From NCBI GenBank assembly GCA_016210565.1, contig JACQUA010000396.1:1-64000 (forward strand): DNA of 64,000 bases, read 5' to 3'. Shown one piece after another: positions 28,455-36,302 of this stretch (positions within the stretch are counted from its first letter, which is position 1; the number at the start of each line of letters is the position of its first letter). This DNA is from Chloroflexota bacterium (GTDB lineage Bacteria > Chloroflexota > Dehalococcoidia > JACQUA01). Made by a program: the position numbers and the translations under genes. The notes beneath the pieces are model-generated. The model saw only the letters and a list, made by a program, of their open reading frames with translations, was not told the DNA's origin and did not search any database.

Positions 28455-29330
28455 CTAGGCCGCGGCGGCCCTCTCCCGGGCTTGCGCTCCCATTCGTTTG
28501 ACCAGGACTTTGACCAGTTCCCGGCGATAGGTTGCCGAGGCATGAATGTCGGATATGGGATCGGCCTCGGTAGAAGCTATTTCGCCGGCTTTTCGGAGCA
28601 AATCGTCCGTGATTTCTTTACCTCTTACCAGGCCTTCAGCCTTTTTCGCCCGCACGGGGACAGGCGCCACTGCGCCAAGGACTATGCGGATATCCTGGCA
28701 AATGCTGTTCTTCTTACCCAGGGTGACCGAAGCGGCCACACCTACCGTCGCCATGTCGCTCTCAATTACATTGAACTTGGTGTAAACGGCGCCCGTGCGG
28801 TAAGGCGGAGGCGGAACCCTGATTTCGGTCAGCAATTCCCCGGGCCGGAGGGCTGTTTCAAAAAAGTCACGGTAAAAGTCCTCCAGCGGCAGAACCCTTT
28901 CCCCGTTCAGGCTTTCCAGTTTGACCGATGCTCCGAGGGCAATGAGGACCGGGGCCGGATCTCCGGCAGGATCGGCATGAGCCAGATTGCCCCCAATGGT
29001 GCCCCAGTTCCTCGTCTGAACCGAGGCCAGCCTGGTTTCCATTTCTGCCAGCACCGGGTACTTTTCTTGAATAAGGCGGGATTTCTCTATTACCCGGTGC
29101 GGCGTCAGCGCGCCAATGCGAAGACCCTCCCGGTCATCGTCTCTGACGTAGTTGAGGGAAGATATGCCCTTAATGCTCACCAGATAGTCGGGGGCGACCA
29201 GCCCCTGTCGCATCAGAATCAGGAGGGACTGGCCGCCGCCAATGATCTTACATTTATCACCGTATTTGGCGGCCAGCTTCAGGGCCGCCTGCACCGTCCT
29301 GGGAGCAAAGTACTCAAAGTCCTTTATCAT
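28455..29330 (-). CDS. molybdenum hydroxylase FAD-binding medium subunit
   Basis: The product has about 291 residues and the CoxM-type FAD-binding fold. The first FAD loop is KIIGGGQSLLILMRQ (a variant of AGGTDL), the second is GTIGGNLAHADPAGDPAPVL, and a CO_deh_flav_C domain fills the C-terminal third. The extra [4Fe-4S] insertion of 4-hydroxybenzoyl-CoA reductase beta subunits is absent, which argues against that activity. The ATG at 29330 is preceded by AAAGGAGG and gives the usual IKDFEYFAPRT start; the frame also opens at 29360. It works with the S and L subunits downstream. Confidence 0.93.
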   Translation of the reverse strand: MIKDFEYFAPRTVQAALKLAAKYGDKCKIIGGGQSLLILMRQGLVAPDYLVSIKGISSLNYVRDDDREGLRIGALTPHRVIEKSRLIQEKYPVLAEMETRLASVQTRNWGTIGGNLAHADPAGDPAPVLIALGASVKLESLNGERVLPLEDFYRDFFETALRPGELLTEIRVPPPPYRTGAVYTKFNVIESDMATVGVAASVTLGKKNSICQDIRIVLGAVAPVPVRAKKAEGLVRGKEITDDLLRKAGEIASTEADPISDIHASATYRRELVKVLVKRMGAQARERAAAA

Positions 29331-29360
29331 GCGGGGGTCCTCCTTTGCTAAGTGAGCCAA

Positions 29361-29537
29361 ATCTCCTTTTGTTTCGATTCGAGTGTCCTAACCCGGCCTA
29401 CTCCAAAGATGTCACCCCGAGCCTGTCGAACGGTCTTTCATCCGGGGTGCACGGCAGGCGGACAATTCTCCGACCACGGCGAAAATAACATCCCTATTCT
29501 CACGCCCGTGGTCTCCGCTCCAGGCGGCCATGAAGGC
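29361..29537. other. spacer between coxG-like and FAD-subunit genes
   Basis: This short gap contains a CCCGAGCCTGTCGAACGG half-palindrome related to the repeats at 28155-28430. No gene and no promoter are recognised. Confidence 0.4.
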
Positions 29538-29987
29538 TTACTTCGACGCAAGTCTAGCTTGAAGATTCCTGGTGAGCTGCGCTCCCACTTCTGCGGCTTT
29601 GGCCCGCATGATCCTTTCCCCGAAGGTGGCCAGCCGGCCGACCACATTCACGTTGGAGTTATATGATACCTCTACCTGATTCCCGGAAAGCTGCAGCAGG
29701 TCAATGACCATCTCATGAGTGAAGGTACCCAGTTTGGTCACGTCCGCGCCCTTGCCCACCGCGCGAAGATGCCTCGGAGGGTCCATTTCTACGAGGGTGG
29801 TGGTGAACTTGAATTTCGCTGCAATCGGCCCGACCTTCTGTTTGACCACCGCATCGTAGGTCTTATCATCGACCTTCTCTATCTTTTCAGCGCCGGGGAC
29901 GCAGGAAAAAAGCGTTCCCGGGTCGAGCATTGAATCCCAGACCTGTTGAATATCCGCATTCAAGGTAAATTTATCCGCGATCAGCAT
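29538..29987 (-). CDS. CoxG-like SRPBCC-family protein
   Basis: The product has 149 residues of the carbon-monoxide-dehydrogenase subunit G (CoxG) family. The START/SRPBCC fold is recognised by the N-terminal ADIQQVWDSMLDPGTLFSCVPGAEKIEKVDD, the VGPIAAKFKFTTTLVEMDPP strands and the C-terminal VNVVGRLATFGERIMRAKA helix. CoxG recruits or matures molybdenum hydroxylases at the membrane in other organisms; here no obvious membrane-anchoring tail is visible. AGGAG lies 9 nt before the ATG. It is the second gene of the operon. Confidence 0.9.
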   Translation of the reverse strand: MLIADKFTLNADIQQVWDSMLDPGTLFSCVPGAEKIEKVDDKTYDAVVKQKVGPIAAKFKFTTTLVEMDPPRHLRAVGKGADVTKLGTFTHEMVIDLLQLSGNQVEVSYNSNVNVVGRLATFGERIMRAKAAEVGAQLTRNLQARLASK

Positions 29988-30013
29988 TGAATCAGGACTC
30001 CTTTCGACTTTCT

Positions 30014-30250
30014 TTATGCCCGCCTGAAGGGATCGTGTAGTTTGGAACCCACGAGGACAGGCATCTCGAATTTGCGGCTGGACCTCATCTCTGAGCTCAG
30101 AGACTGGCTTGTCTCCGTAATGGGTCCAGGCTCGTCCACACGCCCCCTGTAGTCGTCACAGAAGCAGAGGAAATAATGCCGGCCTCTATAAACAGCACAG
30201 TCCCTGCATGCTTTCCCGGATAGAGGGCAAATCATTTTTACTTTGGCCAC
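30014..30250 (-). CDS. small cysteine-rich protein heading the hydroxylase operon
   Basis: The product has 78 residues with five cysteines clustered in the first 31: CPLSGKACRDCAVYRGRHYFLCFC (Cys8, 15, 18, 29 and 31, plus His25), a likely Zn or Fe-S site. The C-terminal half is polar and low in conservation signals. The GTG start is preceded by GAGGAG; an ATG five codons later is an alternative. It is the first gene after the promoter at 30406-30435 and 26 bp upstream of coxG. The function is unknown; a role in metal or cofactor handling is inferred only from context. Confidence 0.65.
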   Translation of the reverse strand: MAKVKMICPLSGKACRDCAVYRGRHYFLCFCDDYRGRVDEPGPITETSQSLSSEMRSSRKFEMPVLVGSKLHDPFRRA

Positions 30251-30860
30251 TTTCGCTACTCCTCAGGGGACACTAACCTGATCGTAAGGACGACACTTCG
30301 GTGTCTGCTATGACAGGAGCCTTACTGGAACCGGGCCAAGTAGGGAGATGTGACCGGGTGGTTTCGTAACCAATTCGAGGTCGTTTTGGTCTGGAAGCGG
30401 TCAACATTATAACCGATTATCAGACCTTACGTCAAGCCCATCCTGCAACAAAGTGTTGATCATGCTTCTCCGCATCAGCTTTACAGAATCGGAACGTTGC
30501 AGATTACAGGTCATCAGTGACTATTCAACCTGGCGTCGCCCGCTGGCCGGTACCACAGGCCACCAGGTCTGTGGGCCCCGTACCGTGAGATCGTGACTTA
30601 TTGTGCGAACGACCATCATTGGAGTACCAATCGGAGGCGTACTGTTCGTCGCTGACAGATTAACTCTGCCTTGTTCAAAATCCTTGGCTCACAGGCACAG
30701 TGGCCTGTGAACCGGTTCCCCACGACCTTGCCTTCAGTAAGCAGACCGGTTAGCCGGCCCAACGGTCGTGCCGGCTTCGCATTTTGCTTATTGCGCATAA
30801 CTTGTATTAAAATCAGCATCGAACGGCGCCAACATATTTTTAGTCGAGGTGTTTCAATTC
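30251..30860. other. 610-bp intergenic region between the hydroxylase operon and the cupin gene
   Basis: This divergent intergenic region holds the hydroxylase promoter (30406-30435) and, further right, two members of the CACAGGC...GCCTGTG repeat family (about 30545-30575 and 30688-30712). No gene is recognised. A TTGCTT/TTAAAA pair around 30784-30812 could serve the cupin gene but is weak. Confidence 0.5.
30406..30435 (-). promoter_or_regulatory. sigma70-type promoter of the molybdenum hydroxylase operon
   Basis: On the minus strand, TTGACG (30430-30435) and a perfect TATAAT (30406-30411) are 18 nt apart. Transcription would begin near 30399, leaving a leader of about 150 nt before the GTG of the cysteine-rich protein. 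This is the best promoter match in the window on this strand. Nearly all downstream genes to 22192 lie in one direction with no terminator seen. Confidence 0.65.
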
Positions 30861-31382
30861 ATGGTAGAAAAACTGTCCGAACGGAAAAGGGAGCCGGAGC
30901 CTCAAGAAGACCTGTACGAGCTCTCGATGAAAGCCGCCAACGAGGCCCTGCGCAACCGCGCCCAGGGCAAAGTCATCATCAAGGGGAAAGACTGTCCCTT
31001 CGCCCAGGGCCGGCAGGGCTTCGTCAAGTATCTTCTGCACCGCAAAGACTGGGACAAGGTAGGAACGCCGGGCTGGCACGTATTTATCAACCGGATCCGC
31101 GTCCATTCGGGCAAACATAATCACCAGGGAGGACTCGTCATCTATGTGCTGGAGGGTGAGGGCTACACCGTGGTCGACGGGGTCAGATACGATTGGGAAG
31201 AAGGCGACCTGCTGCTGCTCCCCGTCCAGCCCAACGGCTGCGACCACCAGCACTACAACAAGGACCCTAACAGCGTCGCCGAGTGGCTGGCCATGGTCTT
31301 CTACCCCATGTGGGAGGCGGTTGGAGTGGGTATCGTCCAAAAAGAGGAACACCCCGATTGGATAAAAGGCAAAAGCAAGTAA
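30861..31382 (+). CDS. cupin-domain protein
   Basis: The product has 173 residues. The N-terminal 45 are helical and charged; the cupin barrel has HVFINRIRVHSGKHNHQGGLVIYVLEGEGY as motif 1 (His in GKHNHQGG and the downstream glutamate) and DLLLLPVQPNGCDHQHYN as motif 2. The metal ligands look present. The frame opens with a GTG at 30849, but the ATG at 30861 follows GAGGTG at a reasonable distance. Cupins of this type include dioxygenases and acid-binding proteins. It is close to modABC but separated by a repeat, so linkage is uncertain. Confidence 0.75.
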   Translation: MVEKLSERKREPEPQEDLYELSMKAANEALRNRAQGKVIIKGKDCPFAQGRQGFVKYLLHRKDWDKVGTPGWHVFINRIRVHSGKHNHQGGLVIYVLEGEGYTVVDGVRYDWEEGDLLLLPVQPNGCDHQHYNKDPNSVAEWLAMVFYPMWEAVGVGIVQKEEHPDWIKGKSK

Positions 31383-31445
31383 TCAAGTATGACTGAGTTC
31401 GAATGGCGAATGACCAGGTGATTTCCCAATGAGGAAGACGGAGGA

Positions 31446-31541
31446 TGTCATTGCGAGCGAAGCGCGGCAATCTCCTGGATGGCTTGACAGGCCGTGGGAT
31501 TGCTTCGTCCCGACGAAATCGGGACTCGCAATGACGGTCCG
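31446..31541. repeat. palindromic repeat (attgcgagcgaagcg family)
   Basis: ATGTCATTGCGAGCGAAGCG at the left and a GGACTCGCAATGAC end at the right flank AATCTCCTGG/GATTGCTTCG arms. It is a degenerate version of the perfect 34-bp inverted repeat at 34491-34571. It lies between the cupin gene and modA. Confidence 0.75.
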
Positions 31542-31675
31542 TTTTCATCCCTTCATGGTCCCGACTCGTCGGGATGGGTGACTAATTCGTCATTCGTATG
31601 TCGTTTTTCATTTCCAGTATTCCTTTGTGATTTCCGTTATATCGCTTGCAATATAGCGGTGGTCTTTTCAAGCTA

Positions 31676-32536
31676 ATGGCGGCGCGAGAATACGTCCCTT
31701 TCCTCATATTCATGCTGGTCATCTTTGCCCTTCCGTTCACGCTGTCCGGGTGCGAGATGGGTCCCCCCACCAGCCGGTCCGCCGGCGACAGCCGAGCCTT
31801 CGTGACGACCGGAACGGAGATAACGGTGGGCGCCGCGGCCAGCCTGACCGACGTTCTGAAAGTGATCGCGGAAGATTATGCAGACCGGAACCCCTCCGTC
31901 AGGGTGTACCTGAACCTGGGAGCTTCGTCCATGATCGCCCGGCAAATTCAGGCCGGGGCGACCATCGATATCTTCCTTTCCGCCGACACGGTCCAGATGG
32001 ACGGCCTCGAAAAGGCCGGGCTGCTCCTTGGGAGTACCCGCGCGGACATTCTCACGAACCGGCTCGCTTTCATCACGTCGCAGAAGCAGTGGCGGGCCGG
32101 GCGGGACCTGGAAGAGATGGTCACCCGTCAGGACATCATTATTGCCCTGTGCGACAGTTCGGTGCCCATCGGCGGCTACGCCCGGGACTACCTCGTCAAG
32201 GCCGGACTGTACGAGCGGCTCAGGCCAAAGGCCGTATACCTCGACAACGCCAGGGCTTTGCTGGCAGCGGTTGATTCCGGGGCCGCCGACCTGGCGATTG
32301 TATTCGAGACCGATGCCGGGGCCGCCAGGTCGGCCCGCATCCTCAAGGTGGTCCCCCCGCGGGAGGGTCCCCGGATCGTGTATTCAGTAGCCGCGATGAA
32401 GAAGAATGGACACCCTGAGCAAAGCCGGGACTTCCTCAAGTACCTGCAATCGCCGGAGGCATCGAGGCGCTTCAAGGAGGCAGGGTTCGGTGTCCTGACC
32501 CCGGACAGCCAACAGCCAACAGCCAACAGCCGATAG
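31676..32536 (+). CDS. modA: molybdate ABC transporter substrate-binding lipoprotein
   Basis: The product has about 286 residues and is the extracytoplasmic molybdate-binding protein. A signal peptide with hydrophobic core FLIFMLVIFALPFTLSGC ends in a lipobox (LSGC), so the protein is probably membrane-tethered. ModA signatures are VGAAASLTDVLKVIAEDY, NLGASSMIARQIQAGATIDIFLSAD and the C-terminal YSVAAMKKNGHPEQSRDFLKYLQSPEA. The ATG at 31676 fits the signal peptide best. The last codons (DSQQPTANSR) are encoded by a CAGCCAA tandem repeat and are probably not native. modB follows 14 bp later. Confidence 0.93.
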   Translation: MAAREYVPFLIFMLVIFALPFTLSGCEMGPPTSRSAGDSRAFVTTGTEITVGAAASLTDVLKVIAEDYADRNPSVRVYLNLGASSMIARQIQAGATIDIFLSADTVQMDGLEKAGLLLGSTRADILTNRLAFITSQKQWRAGRDLEEMVTRQDIIIALCDSSVPIGGYARDYLVKAGLYERLRPKAVYLDNARALLAAVDSGAADLAIVFETDAGAARSARILKVVPPREGPRIVYSVAAMKKNGHPEQSRDFLKYLQSPEASRRFKEAGFGVLTPDSQQPTANSR

Positions 32537-32550
32537 CCCTTCCAGTAACC

Positions 32551-33225
32551 ATGACATCCGCCGACATACTCGACATTGTTCTTCGCACTTTCCAGGTCGC
32601 TTTCGCGGCAGTCCTTGGGATAGCCGTCCCGGGTATCTTGCTGGGATTCATTCTGGCCCGGTGGAATTTCCGCGGCAAGAGCTTTGTCGAAACGGTGGTC
32701 GCCTTACCCATGGTGCTGCCGCCGGTGGCTGTAGGCCTCCTGCTGCTCCTCCTCCTTTCTCAAAATGGGATTACCGGCGACTTCATCGCCAACCGGTTGG
32801 GCTGGCAGGTCATCTACACCTGGAAAGCCGCCGCCATCGCTTCCGCCGTCGTGGCCTTCCCGCTGCTGGTGCGTTCCTGCCAGCAGGCGTTTGCCAGCGT
32901 CCCCCAGCGCCTGGAGCAGGTGGCTGAATCCCTGGGCAGCGACCGGCCCCGTCTCTTCTTCAGGGTATCGCTACCCCTCGCCCGGCAAGGGATTACATAC
33001 GGGTTCCTGCTGGCCTTCTGCCGCGCCCTGGGCGAGTTCGGGGCTACCACGATGATCGCCGGCAACATCCCGGGGAAGACGGAAACCCTGGCCCTGGGCA
33101 TATATTCCAACGTGATGAACAGCCGCGACCGGGACGCCTTCATCCTCATGGCCATTTCCGTGGCCATCGCTTTCGTTGCCATGTACCTCTCGGAAAGCTA
33201 CGTGAAGCGGGTCATATCCAGATGA
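32551..33225 (+). CDS. modB: molybdate ABC transporter permease
   Basis: This 224-residue membrane protein has about five hydrophobic helices and is the ModB channel subunit. Recognisable segments are VVALPMVLPPVAVGLLLLLLL and the ABC-coupling EAA-type loop EQVAESLGSDRPRLFFRVSLPLARQGITYGFLLAFCRALGEFGATTMIAG. The stop codon overlaps the modC start (ATGA), so translation is coupled. With modA and modC it supplies molybdate, needed for the molybdenum cofactor of the hydroxylases encoded 2 kb to the left. Confidence 0.95.
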   Translation: MTSADILDIVLRTFQVAFAAVLGIAVPGILLGFILARWNFRGKSFVETVVALPMVLPPVAVGLLLLLLLSQNGITGDFIANRLGWQVIYTWKAAAIASAVVAFPLLVRSCQQAFASVPQRLEQVAESLGSDRPRLFFRVSLPLARQGITYGFLLAFCRALGEFGATTMIAGNIPGKTETLALGIYSNVMNSRDRDAFILMAISVAIAFVAMYLSESYVKRVISR

Positions 33226-34325
33226 AACCGGTCAACTGGAGACTCCAGCTACAGTATGCTCTGCCGCCTTTCCACCTGGAGATGGACATCGACGTCGAAA
33301 GCACGGTGCTGGCTGTTTTCGGTCCGTCCGGTGCGGGCAAATCTACGTTGCTGGAGCTTCTTTGCGGCCTGAGAAAGCCGCACCACGGAACAATAAGAGT
33401 GGGCGACCGGGTCTTGTTTGACTCCTCCCGCAAACTGAACGTCCCATCCAGGTCCCGCCATATCGGTTGGGTGCCCCAGGATGCGTCCCTTTTTCCACAT
33501 CTTTCCGTCCGGGACAATATCTTCTACGGCGCCGGGCGCGGTCCCGCAAAGTGCGATGTCACCGCGGTCATTGAAGTGCTGAATCTGAGCCACACGCTCG
33601 GGCGGTCGGCTTCATCGCTGTCAGGGGGCGAAAAACAGAGAGTTGCCCTGGCGCGGGCGCTGGCCTCCTGTCCGGACATTCTTCTGCTGGACGAGCCGCT
33701 GGGGTCCCTGGACATACCGCTGCGCTACAAGATATTCCCTTATCTTCTGAAGATAAGGGACGTCTTTGGCATCCCCACCCTCTATGTCTCCCACGACCCG
33801 AACGAGGTTATGAGCATCGCCGACTACGTGGTGATGCTGGTAGCCGGTAAGGTGGTCAACCAGGGAAACCCGGCCGCGCTCCTGGCGGGGTTGAGGGGAC
33901 TGAGCCTGGACGGCAACGACATGTCGCTAAACACGCTCAAGGTCAAAAGGCTTGAGCTGCTGCCGTCCGAGGGCATAGAAAGAGTAGTCACCGAGACCGG
34001 TCTGACGCTGACCATTCCCCTTAATCCCATCCGCACTGACCTGGCTGGTTTCGTGACGGTATCCGCTCATGATATCATCCTGTTCCGTGAAGCGCCGGGC
34101 GGGATATCAGCCCCCAACGTGTTTCGCGGGAGCATCACCGGTATTGTGACCGTCGGGCCCCACGCCTACATCCATACCAGCGCCGGACTGGTGGCGGGGA
34201 TCAGCCGGACATCGGCCAGCCAGCTCGGGCTGTCCCACGGAGACACGGTTTACCTGGCCATCGCCGCCGAACACTGCCACTGGATGACCACCCTGCCATC
34301 CCGGGACCCTTTCAACGAGTCTTGA
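33222..34325 (+). CDS. modC: molybdate ABC transporter ATP-binding protein
   Basis: The product has 367 residues. The ATPase domain has Walker A FGPSGAGKSTLLELL, the Q-loop region WVPQDASLFPHLSVRDN, the signature LSGGEKQRVALARAL, Walker B ILLLDEPLGSLD and switch histidine YVSHDPNEV. The C-terminal 110 residues form a TOBE/molybdopterin-binding domain (NVFRGSITGIVTVGPHAYIHTSAGLVAGIS), typical of ModC. It begins inside the modB stop codon. The gene ends shortly before a repeat cluster, so it probably closes the operon. Confidence 0.96.
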   Translation: MKPVNWRLQLQYALPPFHLEMDIDVESTVLAVFGPSGAGKSTLLELLCGLRKPHHGTIRVGDRVLFDSSRKLNVPSRSRHIGWVPQDASLFPHLSVRDNIFYGAGRGPAKCDVTAVIEVLNLSHTLGRSASSLSGGEKQRVALARALASCPDILLLDEPLGSLDIPLRYKIFPYLLKIRDVFGIPTLYVSHDPNEVMSIADYVVMLVAGKVVNQGNPAALLAGLRGLSLDGNDMSLNTLKVKRLELLPSEGIERVVTETGLTLTIPLNPIRTDLAGFVTVSAHDIILFREAPGGISAPNVFRGSITGIVTVGPHAYIHTSAGLVAGISRTSASQLGLSHGDTVYLAIAAEHCHWMTTLPSRDPFNES

Positions 34326-34709
34326 GGCCAGAAGGTAGGGTGGGTTAAGCACAGCGGGGCGGCGCGGCGGCAGGGTGGCTGTGCGAACCCACCAGGCAAA
34401 ATGACGAATGACGATCCCCGACTCGATCGGCGACGAATGACGATTCAGTCCTCCATGCGCTGGGGGCGCACCATGAAGGATGAAAATGGGATGTCATTGC
34501 GAGCGAAGCGAAGCAATCCCCCGGCCTGCCAAGCCATCCGGGGGATTGCTTCGCTTCGCTCGCAATGACATCTTCGTAGCAACGTCGAATGCTCCGATGA
34601 CCAAATAAGAGCATCGGCATTTGGAATTCGGTGTTTGGAATTTTGCGACGCCCCTGGTGGGTTCGCGTCCCGATTTGTCTGAAAGACTCATCGCGACGCA
34701 TAACCCACC
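34326..34709. repeat. gene-free repeat cluster between modC and the flavodiiron gene
   Basis: The 384-bp gap carries the GTAGGGTGGGTTAAGC family (about 34333-34400), a GACGAATGACGA microrepeat, the perfect long palindrome listed next, and a second partial GGTGGGTTCG/AACCCACC arm near 34658-34712. modC and the flavodiiron gene converge here, so hairpins could end both transcripts, but no T-tract is visible. Confidence 0.75.
34491..34571. repeat. perfect 34-bp inverted repeat with 13-nt loop
   Basis: Arm one (34491-34524) begins ATGTCATTGCGAGCGAAGCG and ends CCCCCGG. Arm two (34538-34571) is its exact complement. The loop is CCTGCCAAGCCAT. This is the best-preserved member of the family at 2940-2980 and 31446-31541. 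Exact arms imply a recent or actively maintained element, such as a REP or non-autonomous mobile element. Confidence 0.95.
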
Positions 34710-35909
34710 CTACACACCTCTGGACTCCTTAATCCACGCTGCGATCTTCTTCCCCATCTCGACAGCTTTTTCAGTTTCTTCCCGGGTGGGAGGGCCCTGG
34801 ATTTCCAGGGTATCCAATATCTTGAAGCCCAGGCCATCTAGCTGCGTCCTGATTATGTTCACCGCGCCCCCGCTCCAGCCGTAAGAACTGAAGATGGCCG
34901 CGCATTTCGCCCGGGGCCGCAGGTACTTCAGCAGGGTAAGGGCAGACGAGCCGACCGGGTGGGGATTTCCCAGGAGCGTGGGGACCCCCAGCAGGACGGC
35001 GCTGGAGTCTACCATTTCGGAGGCGATGTGGCCGGGGTCTGCCGAGACGAGGTTGAAAGGGACGGTGTTGACGCCCTCAGCGGAAAGGGATGACTTGATG
35101 GCTTCAGCCAGCTTCTCGGTAGCCCCGTACATCGAAACATACAGCATCACGGCCTTCTTCTCCAGAGGTCCCCGTATCCATTTTTCGTATGCGGACATGA
35201 TTCTCTCCGGGTTCCGGTAGACCGGGCCGTGGCTGGGGGCGATCACGGCGGGCCGGCAGGCTTTGGCCTTCTCCAGGGCCTTGTCCGCCATAAAGATGAG
35301 GGGCATCATTATAAGGGCATAATATGTCCGGGCGTGGGGCAGCAGGATGTCTCCGACCTCATCGTCAAAGAGGACATCGGAGGCGAGGTGGGCGCCAAAG
35401 AAATCGCCGGAAAAAAGCACCTTGTCGTCGATAACCTGGGTGAACATGGTTTCGGGCCAGTGTACCCAGGGGCTCTCGACAAACTTTAGGGTTTTCCCAC
35501 CCAGCTCAATATAATCCCCGTCTTTGACCACCATCATGCGGCCTTCTTCCACCCCGTGCAGCTTCCTGGCTATCGGCGCCGCTTTGGAGGTGAGAACAAG
35601 CTTGGCGGCGGGCGCCTGCGCCATGACCCTGGAGATCGACCCGGCATGGTCCGGCTCGGCATGGTTCATCACCACGTAATCAATCTTGACCAACTCGGTC
35701 AAACTGGCTATCTTCCTCAGCAGTTCATCGCCGAAATTAGGATGGACCGTATCGACCAGCGCCACCTTATTGCCGATAACAAGATAGCTGTTATACGAGG
35801 TGCCGTACGGCAACGGGACCAGACAGTCAAAAAGCCGTTTGTGCCAGTCTTCCACCCCTACCCAGTATACTTTCGGAGCAATTTCTACAGTCTTGCAGAT
35901 GCCTGGCAT
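34710..35909 (-). CDS. A-type flavodiiron protein (FprA family)
   Basis: The product has 399 residues. The N-terminal metallo-beta-lactamase-like diiron domain has the ligand motif NHAEPDHAGS, the later HWPETM and SGDFFGAH, and the PSHGPVYR segment. The C-terminal flavodoxin domain starts near residue 255 (MLYVSMYGATEKLAEAI) with FMN-binding loops GVPTLLGNPHP and SSYGWSGGA. Such enzymes reduce O2 or NO to harmless products in anaerobes. AAGGAGG precedes the ATG, and a TATAAT sits about 35 nt upstream. The neighbouring ferredoxin-linked oxidoreductase could supply electrons. Confidence 0.95.
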   Translation of the reverse strand: MPGICKTVEIAPKVYWVGVEDWHKRLFDCLVPLPYGTSYNSYLVIGNKVALVDTVHPNFGDELLRKIASLTELVKIDYVVMNHAEPDHAGSISRVMAQAPAAKLVLTSKAAPIARKLHGVEEGRMMVVKDGDYIELGGKTLKFVESPWVHWPETMFTQVIDDKVLFSGDFFGAHLASDVLFDDEVGDILLPHARTYYALIMMPLIFMADKALEKAKACRPAVIAPSHGPVYRNPERIMSAYEKWIRGPLEKKAVMLYVSMYGATEKLAEAIKSSLSAEGVNTVPFNLVSADPGHIASEMVDSSAVLLGVPTLLGNPHPVGSSALTLLKYLRPRAKCAAIFSSYGWSGGAVNIIRTQLDGLGFKILDTLEIQGPPTREETEKAVEMGKKIAAWIKESRGV

Positions 35910-36302
35910 GATGGACAGACCTCCTTACGCTGTGGATAAGTGTATTATACAACGAACTACCAAGGTACAGGGCGGGCGGATGCTGGCGGGAAGGGCGCCG
36001 CCCATGGCTTCAGCCTTGCCGGGGAGGGAAGCAGCAGCCAATCCTACATGCCTGGTCAGCGAGGCGGCACGAAGGATGAAAACAACGGCTCACTCCGACA
36101 AGGTCGGAGTGGTACCGGGGGGCTGTCAGGTGATTGTGTGGCCAGCGTTGGACGCGTAGCGGCACGCTGCCGCGTGCCCTCACCATACGCGATGTGCCGC
36201 GCTACGCGGGTTTCCGGCGTGGCACTATATCCGGCCCTCACCCGAGCGGTCGGGGTGGTACGGAGTCAGGGCCAGGCACGGCGGCCTGTGGTACCGGGGC
36301 CT
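35910..36302. other. gene-free stretch between fprA and the oxidoreductase beta subunit
   Basis: This 393-bp stretch holds the fprA 5' leader, a CCCATGGCTTCAGCCTTGCC motif also found at about 47860, GCGGCACGCTGCCGCGTGCC hairpin material and one half of the GGCACGG...CCTGTGGTACC family at about 36270-36297. No gene is recognised. Confidence 0.5.

Noticed and set aside
28326-29351. A 341-codon plus-strand frame across the FAD subunit gene
   Set aside because: It begins in dispersed repeats and runs antisense to the FAD-binding protein, which has clear motifs and a good start.
22461-30250. Reading the hydroxylase operon as CO dehydrogenase (CoxMSL)
   Set aside because: The AYxCSFR active-site loop of true CoxL is missing from both large subunits, and the medium subunit lacks features of 4-hydroxybenzoyl-CoA reductase, so only the general family can be claimed.
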